From NCBI RefSeq assembly GCF_024139115.2, contig NC_085140.1, positions 317,195,259-317,259,258 on the forward strand: a stretch of 64,000 nt of DNA, in the 5' to 3' direction. Source of the stretch: Armigeres subalbatus. Lineage: Eukaryota > Arthropoda > Insecta > Diptera > Culicidae. The notes beneath the pieces were generated by a model. That model made no database searches and was not told the DNA's origin. It saw only the letters and a list, made by a program, of their open reading frames with translations. Below are positions 1 to 11,640 of the stretch, one piece after another. Each line of letters opens with the position of its first letter. Position 1 is the stretch's first letter. The translations under genes and the position numbers were made by a program.

Positions 1-342
1 CCTTCTCATGGTAGTTGTAGAGCTCCATCAAATTTTGCACCTTCCAACATTCATCGATTTATTTCAACAACAAAAAGCAGTATTTGGCACAACTTTATGG
101 TTTCATTAGACTGCAAATATAATCAATTTTGAGTAAAAATAGTGAAACTATTGAAAACAATCAAGTAAGTATTGATTTACAATCAAACACTTTTTTTTTT
201 TCGTTTTCCACTAATTTAAGCTATGCCAAATAACTTTTGTTCTGGCATTTTTTTTATAGATGATTCCTCCTATTGAAATCTTTGAAAAAGTCGTGGGAAA
301 GAGAGGGTTTACATATATTTATAATAAAAATTAACTTTTGTC

Positions 343-820
343 TTATGTGTTGCGATTTCGAATTCTATTAAAATATGTTTTAAGATTCTGCCGAGACATT
401 GTAAAGTCGATAGCTTCGCACTGTTGATTGTAAATGTCCATTATTCGATTCAGAGGTCCTAATTTGACATAATTTGTTCGATGATAGTTTGTTATAAATA
501 AGGTACGATTACGAAGTTGCCATGAAGGAAAATAAAAGTTTAATTTTGATAAGATTTCAGGTGAATAAACACGTTGCAAAACGATATCATTTACGAAGGA
601 AACCATTGCTATTTCACGCCGCTCTTTCAAAGTCTGTATGTCAATAAGCATGCAGCGTGCATTGTATGATGGGAGTAGAAATGATGTCCAGCCTAATTTA
701 CGAAGAGCAAATACCTAGTAAAAATTGCTTTTGTACAGATTCTAATCTCTCTTCGTGCGTGATTGAGAAAGGAGACCATACAATACTGCAATATTCCATT
801 ATTGGAATGAAGGAGTAGAT
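343..820 (-). pseudogene. LINE reverse transcriptase, C-terminal fragment
   Basis: On the minus strand the last 102 codons before a TAA at 343-345 read as the region after the RT domain of an insect non-LTR retrotransposon: LKERREIAMVSFVNDI, then PEILSKLNF, then HRTNYVKLGPLNRI. Upstream, past the first in-frame Met, the same protein continues as ALRKLGW and, after a frameshift near 710, as ERLESVQKQFL and MEYCSIVWSP. That order (EY..VW, then the ERL.SVQK.F helix, then RRLGW) is usual for Jockey/CR1-like elements. The 5' part is missing and an in-frame TAG plus the frameshift make it dead. It resembles the C-terminus of the element at 6780-8718. The clade is not resolved. Confidence 0.75.
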
Positions 821-2939
821 GTAAAAATGGTGATATGCTGAAATATCACAAGAAAATGATCTAAACAAAAGCAGGTGAATCTTACTCCGTTTGATTTCAT
901 CTGATACTTTTATTTATCGATGTCAAAATCAAAATTCACCGTCACACTTTTAATCATAGTTTGGAGCCTTACAACTTTAAATATGTGTTTATTTTTTGTT
1001 TTCAAGTAGTAATGTTGTATATTGCTTTCGAATGGTATCTGCGTATGGAAAAATCTATTTACTAAAATAATTCACCAAGTACAACAAACAAAACAAAAAA
1101 TGAGTAGAAGGTAGATCCTCATTTTTAATCAAAATCGCTATGAGTGCATACCATGAACACGTAGAAAAATTTCAAATTCCTCACATCCGAAAGTATTGGA
1201 AATTCAACAACATGTAAAAAGCTAGCTATACCCAATAAACAAATAAACATTATAAACGTCAACATCAAAACCACTCCAAATTCATGTTTTGCTAAATACT
1301 AGGGAGCTTAATCGGGGTTCATAAAAATTTATCGCTCTTCATGAATTGTTGTTTAGCTCATTCTGATACCTACAATATTATATTATGCGGCATACTACTC
1401 TCAACATTTCAAGCATTCGAATTGAGATGTATCACAGCAAAACATAAATTCTGTTTCATTAGGGACCAGCTCTTGCATTTCCGAGCAGATACCCGGAAAC
1501 CTCTATTTGGCATGTCGAATGGCCATAAAATTGTTGACAACGGCGATAACGATCATCAACCGGATCAGGAAGCATCATCCATATCGAAGCATTCAAGCGT
1601 GTGGCATATGATTCGCATTTTGATTCCTGTCAAAAGGATTATCTTGATGAAGGGCCGAAGCCCTCATCCGATCCGCACAAAACGCCCGACGGAGGGTGCT
1701 ATTGTTTGCTGGTAGGAAATGGCTCTAGCTCTGATGCCGGGTTACTGTTTCGGCTATCAACAATTTTTCGATTCGTTACTAGAGGGGTTGAATGGCTCAT
1801 GTTATGACAGGTGGTACTCCACCGAAAGGTAAGATAATGATGAAGTGGGATTTGAGCAGAATAAAATACAAACTGAAGGGTGCCCCCATTGTATCAGCAC
1901 TTCGTTAACCTATGCAATGAAAATTAATTTAATTATCAGTAACAAAAAGACATCGTAAGCAAGGAGCGCTTTCAAGTGCCGCAAGCAATTAAACTTTGCT
2001 GCTTCTCGACGCTCCAAAGGGCATCGCATTGAACGGCAGAATGGTATCGTAAACGAAAAACTTGCTCAACAAAATTGACTTTTATTCAATAAACGAAGTC
2101 AGATCGCATATAATCTTTTGAACACATTTTCTCAATTAATTCCAATTTAGTTCCGATTACCAACCAAGGTCTTTTAACTCTTGTGCGTAAACGAAACATT
2201 TGTTGATGCTCTCAAACCACTCCCAGGTAAAAGCATTCGATGGTATTTGTAATTCAATGCAAAAAATAATGCACAGCAGCACCTTTTTTTCTGGTCTCTG
2301 ATTATAAAAAGCTGTTTGACCATCGCAGCTTTTTTTTAAATTCTGATGCGACGCGGTATGATAAGTGATCCAATCGAAGTAAAATTCTCAAGTTCACTTT
2401 TAGGCATAGCCCCACTAACTGCATCCATCCAACTATCTGTTACTGGATGATTGTTCCAAAGCAAGTGAACGAGTAAACATAGATTTGTTCAACTTGCAAA
2501 AGCCCGAAGCTTCAACCTTGAAATCAGTTGGAAGTAAAATGATGAAGATGAATTGTTTGTATGTTTCCCTCCAATGATCTGCTGTCTGATTTATAGCCGA
2601 TCCTTGTTTAATGTGCGCTGCCTGTTCGTTGCACCGCGTAGCAATAAAATACTTTCAGTGTTCGATCCGTGGCGGCGGAATTCTGTTGGCAAGTGATGTG
2701 ATTACGCTGGGCTGTTTTTATAGTTAAGGCAAAGAAGGTTGGGAATGTGTAATACATTCATTAGTTTAACAGACAATGAGTGGCGATACAAGATCTATAG
2801 CTTCCAAAACTGTGGGAAAGTGAAATATTTTTATTCATTCGACAGGAATGCGCCTATAATACCACCTGATACTATAGTAAAACTCGATTTTCCGGAGGAA
2901 AAAGCTGATAAAATGTTGAATTACCAAGATTTGGGAGGA
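821..2939. other. No gene recognised
   Basis: AT-rich sequence with homopolymer runs. Short open frames (for example 1341-1715 plus, 124 codons, and 2739-2942 plus, 67 codons) show no motif, domain or convincing codon bias. I see no repeat structure that I can name. Confidence 0.5.
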
Positions 2940-4105
2940 TGAGGTTCTGTCGCAGGAGTGGATAAAAGGTGTCGTGTGTCCCATCTACGAAAGGGCGATA
3001 AGCTGAATTGTAGCAACTATCGCACAATCACATTGCTGAACGCCGCCTACAAGGTACTCTCTCAAACTTCATGCCCTCTACTAACACCAATTGCAAAAGA
3101 GTTCGTGGGGCAGTACCAGGTGTGATTTATGGGCTAACGCTCTACCACGGGTCAGGTGATCGCCATTCGCCAAGTATTGCAAAAAAACCGCGAATACAAC
3201 GTGCCCACACATCTATTCATCGACCTCAAAGCGCATATGATACAATCGATCGGGACCGGCTATGGCAGCTAATGCACGAAAACGGATTTCCTGATAAACT
3301 GATACGGTTGATCAAGGCGACACGCTGAATCGGGTGATGTGCGCAGTTCGAGTTAAGGTGAAGGTCTTTCGGGTCTGCTATTCAACATTTGGAGGGAATA
3401 ATACGAAGGGCAGGGAATGACACGAGTGGTTCGATTTTGCCGAAGTCCGTCCAGCTATTCGACTTCGCCGACGACATTGATATTATGGCACGTAACTTTG
3501 AGAAGATGTAAGAAACCTACATCACACTGAAGAAGGACGCAAAGCAGATCGGATTAGTCGTCAATACGTCCAAGATGTAGTACATGATCCTACTAGTGAC
3601 CTCCGCAAACAATACCTACACAGACATTCGGAGACGCATCGTGGTTTTAGATCGTACGTGCTTTGTACTCCGCAAGACGATCGAATAGAGTTCGCCGCCG
3701 TACAAACTGACTATCTGCAAAACGCTTATTATACCGGTAGTCTTCTACGGACACGAGACCTGGACGACGATCGTGCAGAATCAACGCGCGCTTGGAGTTT
3801 TCAAAAGGAAAGTGCTGCGTACCATATATGGTGGGGTGCACATGGTGGACGGTACGTGGAGGAGGCGAATGTACCACGAGTTGCATCAGCTGCTGGGAGA
3901 ACCATCCATCGTTTACACCGCGAAAATCGGACGACTGCGGTGGGCTGGGCACGTAGCCAGAATGTCGGACAGCAACCCGGTGAAAATGGTTCTCGACAAC
4001 GATCCGACGGGCACACGACGAGGTGCGCAGTGGGCAAGGTGGATCGACCAGGTGAAAGACGATTTGCGACCGAGCTGAATGGCAAAAACTTTTATGCTCT
4101 GCACA
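2940..4105 (+). pseudogene. RTE-like LINE (family B), decayed copy 1
   Basis: A broken reverse transcriptase. The thumb-side start reads EWIKGVVCPIYEKGDKLNC and LNAAYKVLSQ around 2950-3065. The LIDLKAAYDTIDR-type palm motif follows near 3220-3260, then FADDIDIMARNFEKM near 3460-3510 with the YADD/FADD-type active-site aspartates. The C-terminal tail WRRRMYHELHQLLGEPS, RLRWAGHVARM and DSNPVKMVL lies at 3850-4060. Frame changes at several points and stops such as TGA near 3326 kill it. The same family appears at 47516-48720 and 60940-61690, both on the minus strand. The endonuclease half is absent. The RTE assignment rests on the GHVARMSDSNP tail shared with the long copies at 43-53 kb. Confidence 0.8.
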
Positions 4106-4223
4106 GGCCACTCCGGCCTTTGTCTGAGAAAATGAATAATAAAGATACTATAGTGAAACATGGAATCCTGTAAAATTGTTTTTAGACTAGAAAAGCTGTG
4201 TTGCAAAATGTCAACTGCATATG

Positions 4224-4347
4224 TTCTTCTTCTTATTGGCATTACATCCCACACTAGGACATTACCGCCTCGCAGCTTAGTATTCATTAACACTTCCAAA
4301 TTTGTTAACTGCGAGGTTTCTTAGCCAAATTACCATTTTTGCATTCG
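4224..4347 (-). mobile_element. Feilai-like SINE, tail portion
   Basis: Begins TTCTTCTTATTGGCATTACA and includes the CTCGCAGCTTAG ... TTAACTGCGAGGTTTCT segment known from mosquito Feilai-type SINEs. The same block recurs at 40092-40376, where the tRNA-like head is also present, so here only the non-tRNA body/tail survives. With the tRNA head to the right, the element reads on the minus strand. Confidence 0.65.
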
Positions 4348-4452
4348 ACTGTAATTTCGATATTTTAGATTTTTTTTATATGCGTTGAAAACAACCCAAA
4401 ATATCGTTACCGCAGTGGATCCATAACCATACTTCTATTTGTTTACAAATCT

Positions 4453-5130
4453 TTGGAATTTTACTGCAGGAGTTTCTTCGAAAATTCCTGCAGCTATTTG
4501 GAAAGAATGTTCCTCCCGTTATTCTGTTCTAGATATTTTTTTTTCGAAAAATTCTTCAGACAAATTCCTGTAAATACTTTGAATAATTCTACAGTAAATA
4601 CCTCCAGAAATCAATTCGTTAAGACATCCATAGGAATCTTATTGGAAATTACCTAAAGATTTTTTTGGACCTTCCTCCACGAATTTCTTCGGATTTTTTT
4701 AGAATGTATAGGAAATTCCTTAAGGGGTTCTTCCGGAAATTTATAAAATGAACTTTTAGGAGTTCTTATAGACATTGCTCGAGAAATCCATTTACGAATT
4801 CCTTTGGAAATTTCTGTAGAAATTCTTTTAAAAACTCACACAAGAACTCCATCGGTAACTTCGTTAAGAATTAGCCTTTCCTTCCAATATTCTAGAACGA
4901 AATTACAGGAGTTTTCTAACCAATTTCCAGAAGTAGTCCTGAAGGAATCTTCAACATTCTAAAAATTCTCCAAGAATATCTTCGGACTTTGGAGATTAAT
5001 ACAGAAATTCTTCTGGAAATTCCTCAAAATTTAAAAAAAAATCTCAGAATCCATTTGGAATTACTTTAAGGAATTCCTTCAGAACTTCTTTCATGGATTC
5101 TTTCAGACATATCACGTGATTTCAGCCACA
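4453..5130. repeat. Degenerate GAATTCCT-type short repeats
   Basis: A cluster of imperfect units around GAAATTCCTCCAGG / GGAATTTCTTC spaced about 20-35 bp, too diverged to give a fixed period. A second cluster of the same kind lies at 8717-9060. The 67-codon frame at 4453-4656 is a by-product of the repeat (FENSCSYLERM-type text) and not a gene. Confidence 0.6.
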
Positions 5131-5480
5131 GTGTGTTTGAAGAACTTCAGATCCATCCGTATATCGTCTCAGCCACCAGACTACGATTCACCACCTCTGC
5201 CAGTTATGCTACCAGCGCACAGTGGTTCCATTCCCCTAGAAGGGCGGTCATAAATATAAATTACGGAAATTATACGGTAAAATGGTGTACTTTTAGTATT
5301 TTTCGGGTTAAACAGCCTATTTTTTAATTATTTGGTAGGCTCAGTCATTATCATACTTTACGGAGCCGATTTCAGTATTATATGCAAAAAACCAACAAAC
5401 AACGTTTAATTTACATTCTTGAGGAAGATGCGTGGGTGGGAAGATGCTTGTTATTGTGAAAGTAGTAAACGAAAATAAAC

Positions 5481-5972
5481 CTGATTAATCCACCTAGCGG
5501 TGTTAATGCCTTTCTAGTGCATATGAAAAAAATAGTATTTTTGCCATAACTTTTAGACCCATTGTGCGATCTGGCCAATTTTTATTAGAAAACAAAAGGA
5601 TATGATTCCACGTCGAATGCAACTTGTTCCGAACAAATCGGTTAAGTCTAGATCAACATTTGAAAAGGGCGTAACAGCCAAAATTTATTCCTTCTGATTC
5701 TTTGTCCACATATATAGCTAAACATGTAGACGAAGAATCAGAAGGAATAAAAAATATTGGCTGTTACGCCCTTTCCAAATGTTGGTCTAGAAGTATAAGT
5801 GCCTTAAAAATAAGTGACTTTTTTTTGCGCACATACATACACACACATACACACGCTCAGACATATACCATCTGGTATCTAATACTATGGGTCTCCGGGC
5901 ATCCTATAACAGTTCGTTTTTGGAACAAACGTATAGCCTTTACGTATACTTAGTATATGAGAAAGGCAAAAA
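5481..5972 (+). repeat. Abundant dispersed repeat, interrupted by a foldback
   Basis: Starts CCTGATTAATCCACCTAGCGG, continues with a diagnostic GTGCGATCTGGCCAATTTTT block, and ends with a CATA/ACAC microsatellite, ATGGGTCTCCGGGCATCC, TTCGTTTTTGGAACAAACG and GAGAAAGGCAAAAAGG. I recognise this arrangement as a very common Aedes repeat. A palindromic foldback at 5647-5791 splits it. A minus-strand relative lies at 55157-55431 (GATTAATTCACCTATTGG on its own strand). No coding capacity. Confidence 0.6.
5647..5791. mobile_element. Foldback element, simple left-right copy
   Basis: Left arm from TCTAGATCAACATTTGAAAA through GGGCGTAACAGCCAAAATTT to ATTCTTTGTCCACATATA. The right arm is its reverse complement and ends GTTACGCCCTTTCCAAATG, TTGGTCTAGA. 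Arms are about 70 bp with a very short loop. The same arm occurs four times at 8367-8646. It sits inside the dispersed repeat at 5481-5972. Confidence 0.75.
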
Positions 5973-6380
5973 GGTTTAATATATCAATTTAAAGTTAAAT
6001 ATAATATATTTTCACATAAATTATCCATAATCCACGATATACTATTTAAAAATCTGCACACAGATAGCTCTTGAATGACAGCTAAAAATTTAAATATCTT
6101 CTCAGAGATGTCTGAGAATGTAAATCGGGGAGAAACATGCTTTCTAGTATCATAAAGTTGATCATGATAAAGAAAACAAAATACTCGTGTTCATCAATTT
6201 TGGTAATTTTTTACCATTGTTTATTTATTTCCAAGCTCAGTCGCAGACTGTGGTAACTGAAATGCCATTTAAGCAGCAGCCAGAAATATGAATACACTTA
6301 AAGGAAATTCAAAAAGAAATTGTAGCGGTACATGATTAAATTGAGCAGAAAATATTATATCTGTTAAACAAACATAATTT

Positions 6381-6770
6381 GGTTATTTGTTTAACCCTCA
6401 GCTTTCTCGTGGACGGTTGCAGCTGAAATAGCCTTTAGATGAAAGATAGGAGAGAAAAATATTTACTCACAGGATGTTTCTGGAGGGGATTTGAAGTGGA
6501 AACATATTTTCGTAAAGGATGAAGATAACAAAATTTAAAAGAAAATTGTGTTTCCGTCGAAGAAACATAGTAAAGTTATTTGTTTACCATTTGCTTGGTC
6601 GCAGCTGAAATTGCCTTTAGACGACAGATTAGAGTGTAAATATTTACTCACAGGATGTTTCTGGAGGGGATTTGAAGGGGAAACATATTTTCGTAAAGGA
6701 TGAAGATAACAAAATTTAAAAGAAAATTTTGTTTCCGTCGAAGGTACATAGTAAAGTTATTTGTTAACCA
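6381..6770. repeat. Tandem duplication of a ~181-bp unit
   Basis: Two copies of a block starting at GTTATTTGTTTA, containing CAGCTGAAAT, GCCTTTAGA, ACTCACAGGATGTTTCTGG and GAGGGGATTTGAAG, and ending GTTTCCGTCGAAG. The second copy is displaced by 181 bp (AGGATGTTT at 6471 and 6652), and a third partial GTTATTTGTTAACCATT begins at 6755. Divergence is small. No coding signal. Confidence 0.85.
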
Positions 6771-6779
6771 TTCCTCTAA

Positions 6780-8718
6780 GTTCCTTTCAATATTTCCAAT
6801 GACACAGAGGTCAACTTCACGGAAGCAATGTTCACCAATGGCATGAGGCAAATTAACCGTGTTGTAACAGAATGGAAGACTTCTCAATCTGAGATTTACC
6901 ACTCACCCTGAGATCGTTGATATAGTTGAGCCAACTTCTTCGGTCCTGTCTACTGATATCCACCATAAACCAATCATCGTACTTCTTGACGAGAATGTCA
7001 TGCCAACATTACCTGACGAAGTAGACTGTTTTACATATGACTACTCGCATGCGACTTCAATCTGATAAATTCTATTTTTTATTCTATTTTTAAAATTTGG
7101 ACAAATACCTTCCTACAGCATCAGCTTGCCATGCGTTCAGTTATCTTCTGGTGAGAGTCGAACAGCTCTGATTGATCTTGACACATCTGAAGGTCCAGGA
7201 ACAGAAAATCTTCCTCCTGCATTTTTAAACAATTGCGCCGCTACGTTAGCGACCCAATTGCTGCATTGTTCAACCGCTCGCTCCAAGACAGAGTGTTCCC
7301 ATTTTCTTGGAAGACCACATCCATTATACCGTTCCATAAATCTGGAAGCCGAAAATGCGTCACCAACTATCGGGGTTTAGGCTGTTTTGTTCTGTTCTTC
7401 AAATCTGCTGTTTAGGCAAGGTTTTCGAAAAGCTGATCCAAACATCTCTGGCTGCCAGCATGGCTTTATGAAAAACCGCTCAACAGCGTCCTCGGTCCTC
7501 ATATTTGTCGTCTACGTTAATGACCTCGGTTTAGTGATATCATCAAGCAAGATTTCATATGTTGTCAACCTCGTGCTGATTGTGCTGTAATGCTGGAAGA
7601 CATTAATAGTTTGTTTGTTTGGTGTGGCGACAACGGTATGCGCGTTAACAATACAAAATGCAAAGTTATAACTTTCACTCGCTTCGCCAACGCTATCCTG
7701 CAGTTTTATTCCATTGGACCGGACGCCTGTAACACGTCGGCCCTATTTGCGACCTAGGAGTTTACCATCGTTGCAAAGTTGAGATTTAACGAGCATATCA
7801 GCATCATCACATCTAAAAGTCACTGTGCTGGGTTTTATCCGTCATCATGCCGCTGGCTTCGGTGATGTTTACTGTATAAAGGGAAAGGTACTATTCTGCT
7901 AATTGTTCCGGAGCATTTTAGAATTCGCTTCATCAGTCTGGTCTTCGTGCCACCTGATTCATACGTTGGCACTCAAACGAATTCAGAAGATCTTCATTAG
8001 GTTTGCTTTGAAACAACTACCTTGGAACGACTCATTGACTCTCCAGAACTATTCAAATCGTTGCAAGCTGATTGACTTGGAAACTCTTTCCGCCAGGCGC
8101 CTAAAATTGCAGCAATTGTTTATATTCGACAACTTAACAGAGAATCTGAATTGTACCGAGCTTTTGGAACTCGTACGTTGAAATGTTCTCTCATGCAGAT
8201 TTCGAAACTCGCCGGTATTTGTGATCCCTTTTCACAGAGCAAACTTTGGCTAAAATAATTTGTATTGATTTGTGTTTGCGTTCTTTTAACGATGTTTGTC
8301 CAAAGTTCGATTTTATTCTGCCCAAAAATGTGTTTAGTGTGAGGATTAGAGGATTAGAATATTTTTAGACCAACATTTGAAAAGCCGTAACAGCGAAAAT
8401 TTATTCCTTCTGATTCCTCGTCTACATAACTAGCTATATATCTAGACCAACATTAGAAAAGGGCGTAACAGCCAAAATTTATTCCTTCTGACTCTTCGCC
8501 CACATACATAGCTATATATGTAGATTATGAATCAGAAAGAATAGATTTTGTCTATTACGCCCTTTTCAAATGTTGGTCTAGATATGTAGACGAAGAATAC
8601 GAAGGAATAAATTTGGCTGTTACGCCCTTTTCAAATGTTGGTCTAGATTTTAGCTATTAAGAAAGTAATTTGTGTGATATGATGGTAAATGATGGTGAAC
8701 GAATAAATAAATAAATAC
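6780..8718 (+). pseudogene. Jockey/CR1-like LINE, decayed, 5' truncated
   Basis: The end of the apurinic-type endonuclease is visible at 6900-7065 (PEIVDIVEPTSSVLSTD, HHKPIIVLLDEN, YDYSHA). The RT follows: GPGTENLPPAFL near 7190, then FNRSLQDRVFPFSWKTTSII and YRGL to 7375, GKVFEKLIQ, and QHGFMKNRSTASS near 7465. An internal deletion joins this to VVYVNDLGLVI, where the active-site YVDD is now YVVN. The C-terminal part reads ILEFASSVWS, LKRIQKIFIRFALKQLPW and CKLIDLETLSARR at 7910-8100. The 3' UTR is split by the foldback at 8367-8646 and ends in (AATA)n at 8702-8718. Many stops and shifts. It ends exactly where the GAATTCCT-type repeat starts. Confidence 0.8.
8367..8646. mobile_element. Foldback element, double left-left-right-right copy
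   Basis: Four arms of the 5647-5791 foldback in the order left (8367-8442), left (8443-8515), right (about 8519-8582), right (8584-8646). Left arms open AGACCAACATT..GAAAA and right arms close TTTTCAAATGTTGGTCT. The whole can fold as a nested hairpin of about 140-bp arms. It interrupts the 3' UTR of the LINE ending at 8718. Confidence 0.8.
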
Positions 8719-9060
8719 CTACGGAAATCGTTTGAGAAATTCCTTCAAAAATTTCTTGATGAGAATTCATTCGAAAATTCTATCAGGACCCTTTTTGGAA
8801 ATTTCATCAGGGATTGCTTTGATTTTGTTTAGGAGTTCTTTTCTAATTTTTTTCAGGAAGTTCTAATGGAACTAAGTAATTCATCAAGGAATTTCTTTGG
8901 AAACTCTAGAAGAAATCATGAGATTCGATTCATTTTTCCTTTGGCAATTTCTTCAAAACTTCCTCCAGGAATTTCTTTTGACCATTCTCCAGGATTTTTT
9001 TAGGACTTCCTCCAATAATTCCTTGAAAAATTCTTTCGGATATTGCTCCAGCACCGGTAC
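8717..9060. repeat. Degenerate GAATTCCT-type short repeats, second cluster
   Basis: Imperfect units such as GAAATTCCTTCAAAAATTTC and CTTCCTCCAGGAATTTC, the same class as 4453-5130. The 61- and 67-codon frames on both strands here are products of the repeat. Confidence 0.6.
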
Positions 9061-9389
9061 CTTCCAATCGAGTCCGATATAGCAAGGAAATACAAAACTA
9101 TCATAGAATGTAATAATTTTTAAAATCATGATGTTTAATATGTCACATGATGACATGACCGCGAAGCTATTCCGGCAAATTGTTTATTGTTTATTCAAAA
9201 TATCTAAAATATGCATTTCCGAAGTAAACCTTTTAAAAATTGTCGAATCCAATAATCCAATTCAAATCCGAAATAACTGCGGAACCAAGAGGCCAACCTC
9301 AATAAATCTTCTAAAACTAGAATGAATTGGTAGAGTTGCAAAGAAAACACTGAAAAAAAATTGTTTAGCCAAAATTATTTTTATTTAGG

Positions 9390-9430
9390 TATATCCAGAG
9401 ACGAGCCAGCCTAGGGCAATAAAAAAATAT
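9390..9430 (+). repeat. Short LINE 3'-tail relic (AGACGAGCCAGCCT motif)
   Basis: CCAGAGACGAGCCAGCCTAG followed by an ATAAAAAAA tail matches the body of the TSD-flanked mini-insertion at 28667-28734. It is probably another extremely 5'-truncated retrocopy. I cannot find a clear target duplication here. Confidence 0.4.
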
Positions 9431-9535
9431 TTTCATTTTTAAAAGGGTGAATGGTAACATGCTTTTCTCAATCATTCATAACATACAATCCATAATCACT
9501 ACATCGTTCTTAGAACAAAAATAGATCTAAATATA

Positions 9536-9745
9536 ATGTGACCAGACTTTCCGCGTCTCTCGGGACGCTGCATTTTTGAACTTCGATTCACAAATTTATT
9601 ACAATTCATACAGCCTTACAAATATTTTTCCAATTTTTTTTGGGCCAAAATCTATGCGAAATGCACTTTTGGAGGATCCATTTTCAAGCCAGTGATGCAA
9701 TCCAGATAGGCGTCCCGCGTTTCGCAGGACGCTTGCTGGTCACAT
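9536..9745. mobile_element. MITE with ATGTGACCAG ends, copy 1
   Basis: About 210 bp bounded by ATGTGACCAG and CTGGTCACAT. Inside the ends lie GC-rich blocks (CGCGTCTCTCGGGACGC; GCGTCCCGCGTTTCGCAGG). The interior is AT-rich with ATTTATTACAATTCATACA. An inverted copy of nearly the same length lies at 18007-18215. Superfamily unknown. Confidence 0.75.
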
Positions 9746-9829
9746 TATCTAAATAATAAAACAAATATTAAATCGTTTGTTGCGCTAAAAAAAAGAGTGA
9801 GACGACAGCTGGAAAGAAGCATCCAACAC

Positions 9830-10015
9830 AGGTCTGGTTTTAGCTCACAAGTTCCAATGCTCACGCTTCCACGGGTCTGCCAGCTGCGATAATCGACCGC
9901 CAGATAAAGGTTGCATACTTAGCAGGTACTGTAGACTGGGCATTGCTGTCCTGCTGACATCAGCTAGATTGAGGAGGTGCGAACCTGGAAGGTCTGGCTA
10001 GGTTGTGTGGTTGTT
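9830..10015 (+). repeat. R1-like element 5' UTR fragment
   Basis: Matches 18955-19140 (GCTCACGCTTCCACGGGTCT, ATCGACCGCCAG, TACTTAGC.GGTA, CTGGGCA, GACATCAGCTAGATTGAGG). There the block lies just upstream of an R1-like ORF1, so this is an isolated fragment of the same 5' leader. No ORF1 follows it here. Confidence 0.6.
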
Positions 10016-10618
10016 TGACAGTAGGCTCTGTTGAACTTACATAAAATCTGCGTGTATCTGCAAAAGAATTTGATCAAACTAATAGAGCGTCTGTCCAGCA
10101 AGGAGGCTTCAATAGCGTCGTTTCTTGCATTCAGTGACTGAATGAGAAATGTTATTCCCTGGAAGCTATATCTGATATGGCAGCCCCAATTCGGTGATTA
10201 GGGAACCTAGAGCCAAAACCCTACTGTTCCCGAAACATCAATTTGTTTGAGAGTCCTACAATGAAAGAATATGGATTACTGCTTCTCGACTTCATCTCAT
10301 AGCTCCGATACTCATCCCACAAAAAAAAAACATAGAAAACGAATTTGATTTGTTTCTTATTTTTGTGATTTTTTAAGCAATAAGCACGCATGTTAGCAAA
10401 CAGGCGTGAAGAAATCTGTATCGAATTTCTTTGTTTCGAGATGAGATGAATATATGTTCAGTGAGATGGAAAACGGAACAGTTCCCCTAAATAAAAGAAG
10501 TCAACCGAAATCTACCTTGGCAAGAGGATAAGGCGATAGCTGGACATCGCTCAGGATGGAAATCTTCCAAATCGGAACTTTGTGCCTCTCGGGGGGTACA
10601 TGGTCCACCAGTAAGTAA
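10016..10618. other. No gene recognised
   Basis: Mixed-composition DNA without recognisable coding, RNA or repeat features, apart from a run of A at 10319-10329. Confidence 0.5.
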
Positions 10619-11640
10619 GGAAACTATGTCGGAAGGACAAAATGTCGAAATGGACAAAAGGTCGAAAGGGACAAAAAGCCGAAATAGACAAAAGGTCGAT
10701 TAAAAACAAATTGATAACAAGTTGGGTGTATTCCAAAGGAATTTATGACATGCATTTAACTTTAAGCAGAATTAATAGGGGGAGATCCCCCAGTGCCGGA
10801 CACATAAGCCATTTAACGAAAAACTCTCTAATCATCCGGATTATGTTTACTTGTATACCATATACACAAACTATGATTATTAATTATTCATACAAACAAT
10901 ATTTGATCATTTGAACTCGTTTTTTCGACGATGTATTTTGATGATGAATTTCGGTTAAAATTTTCATGGTGCAGAAAAGTGTCCCCGAGTACCGGACACT
11001 ATTGCATCATGTTCAAATATGACCATGTTCCTATTACATGAGTAAAGACATAATTTAGAATAGTAACATTTTTCACTTGCATCAAGTTGTAGATATTAAC
11101 ACGTGTTAGAAGATTTAATTCACCAACTCAATTTCTTACATCCTCCTGAAAATTCTCTCCAGTTTCAATAACATCTTCAATTTTTGCTTCTGCCTATTTC
11201 TGTGGCTTTCTGATATTTCAGCGAAATTATTGACATTTTTGTTCAATTTTAAATTTTGTGCAAAGTATACAACATGAGGATCTGATATTCCATGAAGGTA
11301 AAGGACTTTTTAATAGCTTTCTTTTGTACTACATGAGATGATGGAGGGATCTCTGCAAGTGTTGTTTTTATATGTGTCCGGTATTGGGAGGTGTCCGGCG
11401 CTGGGGGATATCCCCCTACACTCACCTCATCAAATTCGAAAAATAACCAATTGATTTAAGAAATGAATAAAAATTGTATTATGAGAGAGTGATTATCTTC
11501 GTTTAAGTTTCTTGTCTATTTCGACCTTTTGTCCATTCGACGTTTTGTCCATTCGACCTTTGGTCCCGTTCGGCGTTTTGTCCCTTTCGACCTTTTGTCT
11601 TCAAACGTTTTGTCCCAAACCCCATTTAGTCATTCTCCCT
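10619..11640. mobile_element. Element with inverted minisatellite ends, copy 1
   Basis: The left end (10631-10703) is a tandem of GGACAAAAGGTCGAAA-like units. The right end (11515-11636) is the same motif reversed (TTTCGACCTTTTGTCC, TTCGACGTTTTGTCC). Just inside the left array lies TTGATAACAAGTTGGGTGTA, also found inverted beside the right array of the second copy (15480-16789). The interior was later invaded by a TA-flanked MITE (10778-11416). The exact outer ends are uncertain. No transposase is visible. Confidence 0.6.
10778..11416. mobile_element. TA-flanked TIR element (GGGGGATATCCCCC ends)
   Basis: Termini GGGGGAGATCCCCCAGTGCC and GGCGCTGGGGGATATCCCCC are inverted repeats containing GTGCCGGACAC / GTGTCCGGCGC. 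TA lies outside both ends (10776-10777, 11417-11418). An additional GTGTCCGGTATTGGGAGG unit lies inside the right end. Length is 639 bp with no coding capacity. A Tc1/mariner-like origin is suggested only by the TA duplication. Confidence 0.65.

Noticed and set aside
343..651. Free-standing 102-codon host gene
   Set aside because: The sequence upstream of the Met continues the LINE C-terminal motif, so it is a truncated RT.
1341..1715. 124-codon plus-strand frame
   Set aside because: No motif, no hydrophobic or domain pattern, no homologue recognised. It overlaps another open frame at 1601-1807.
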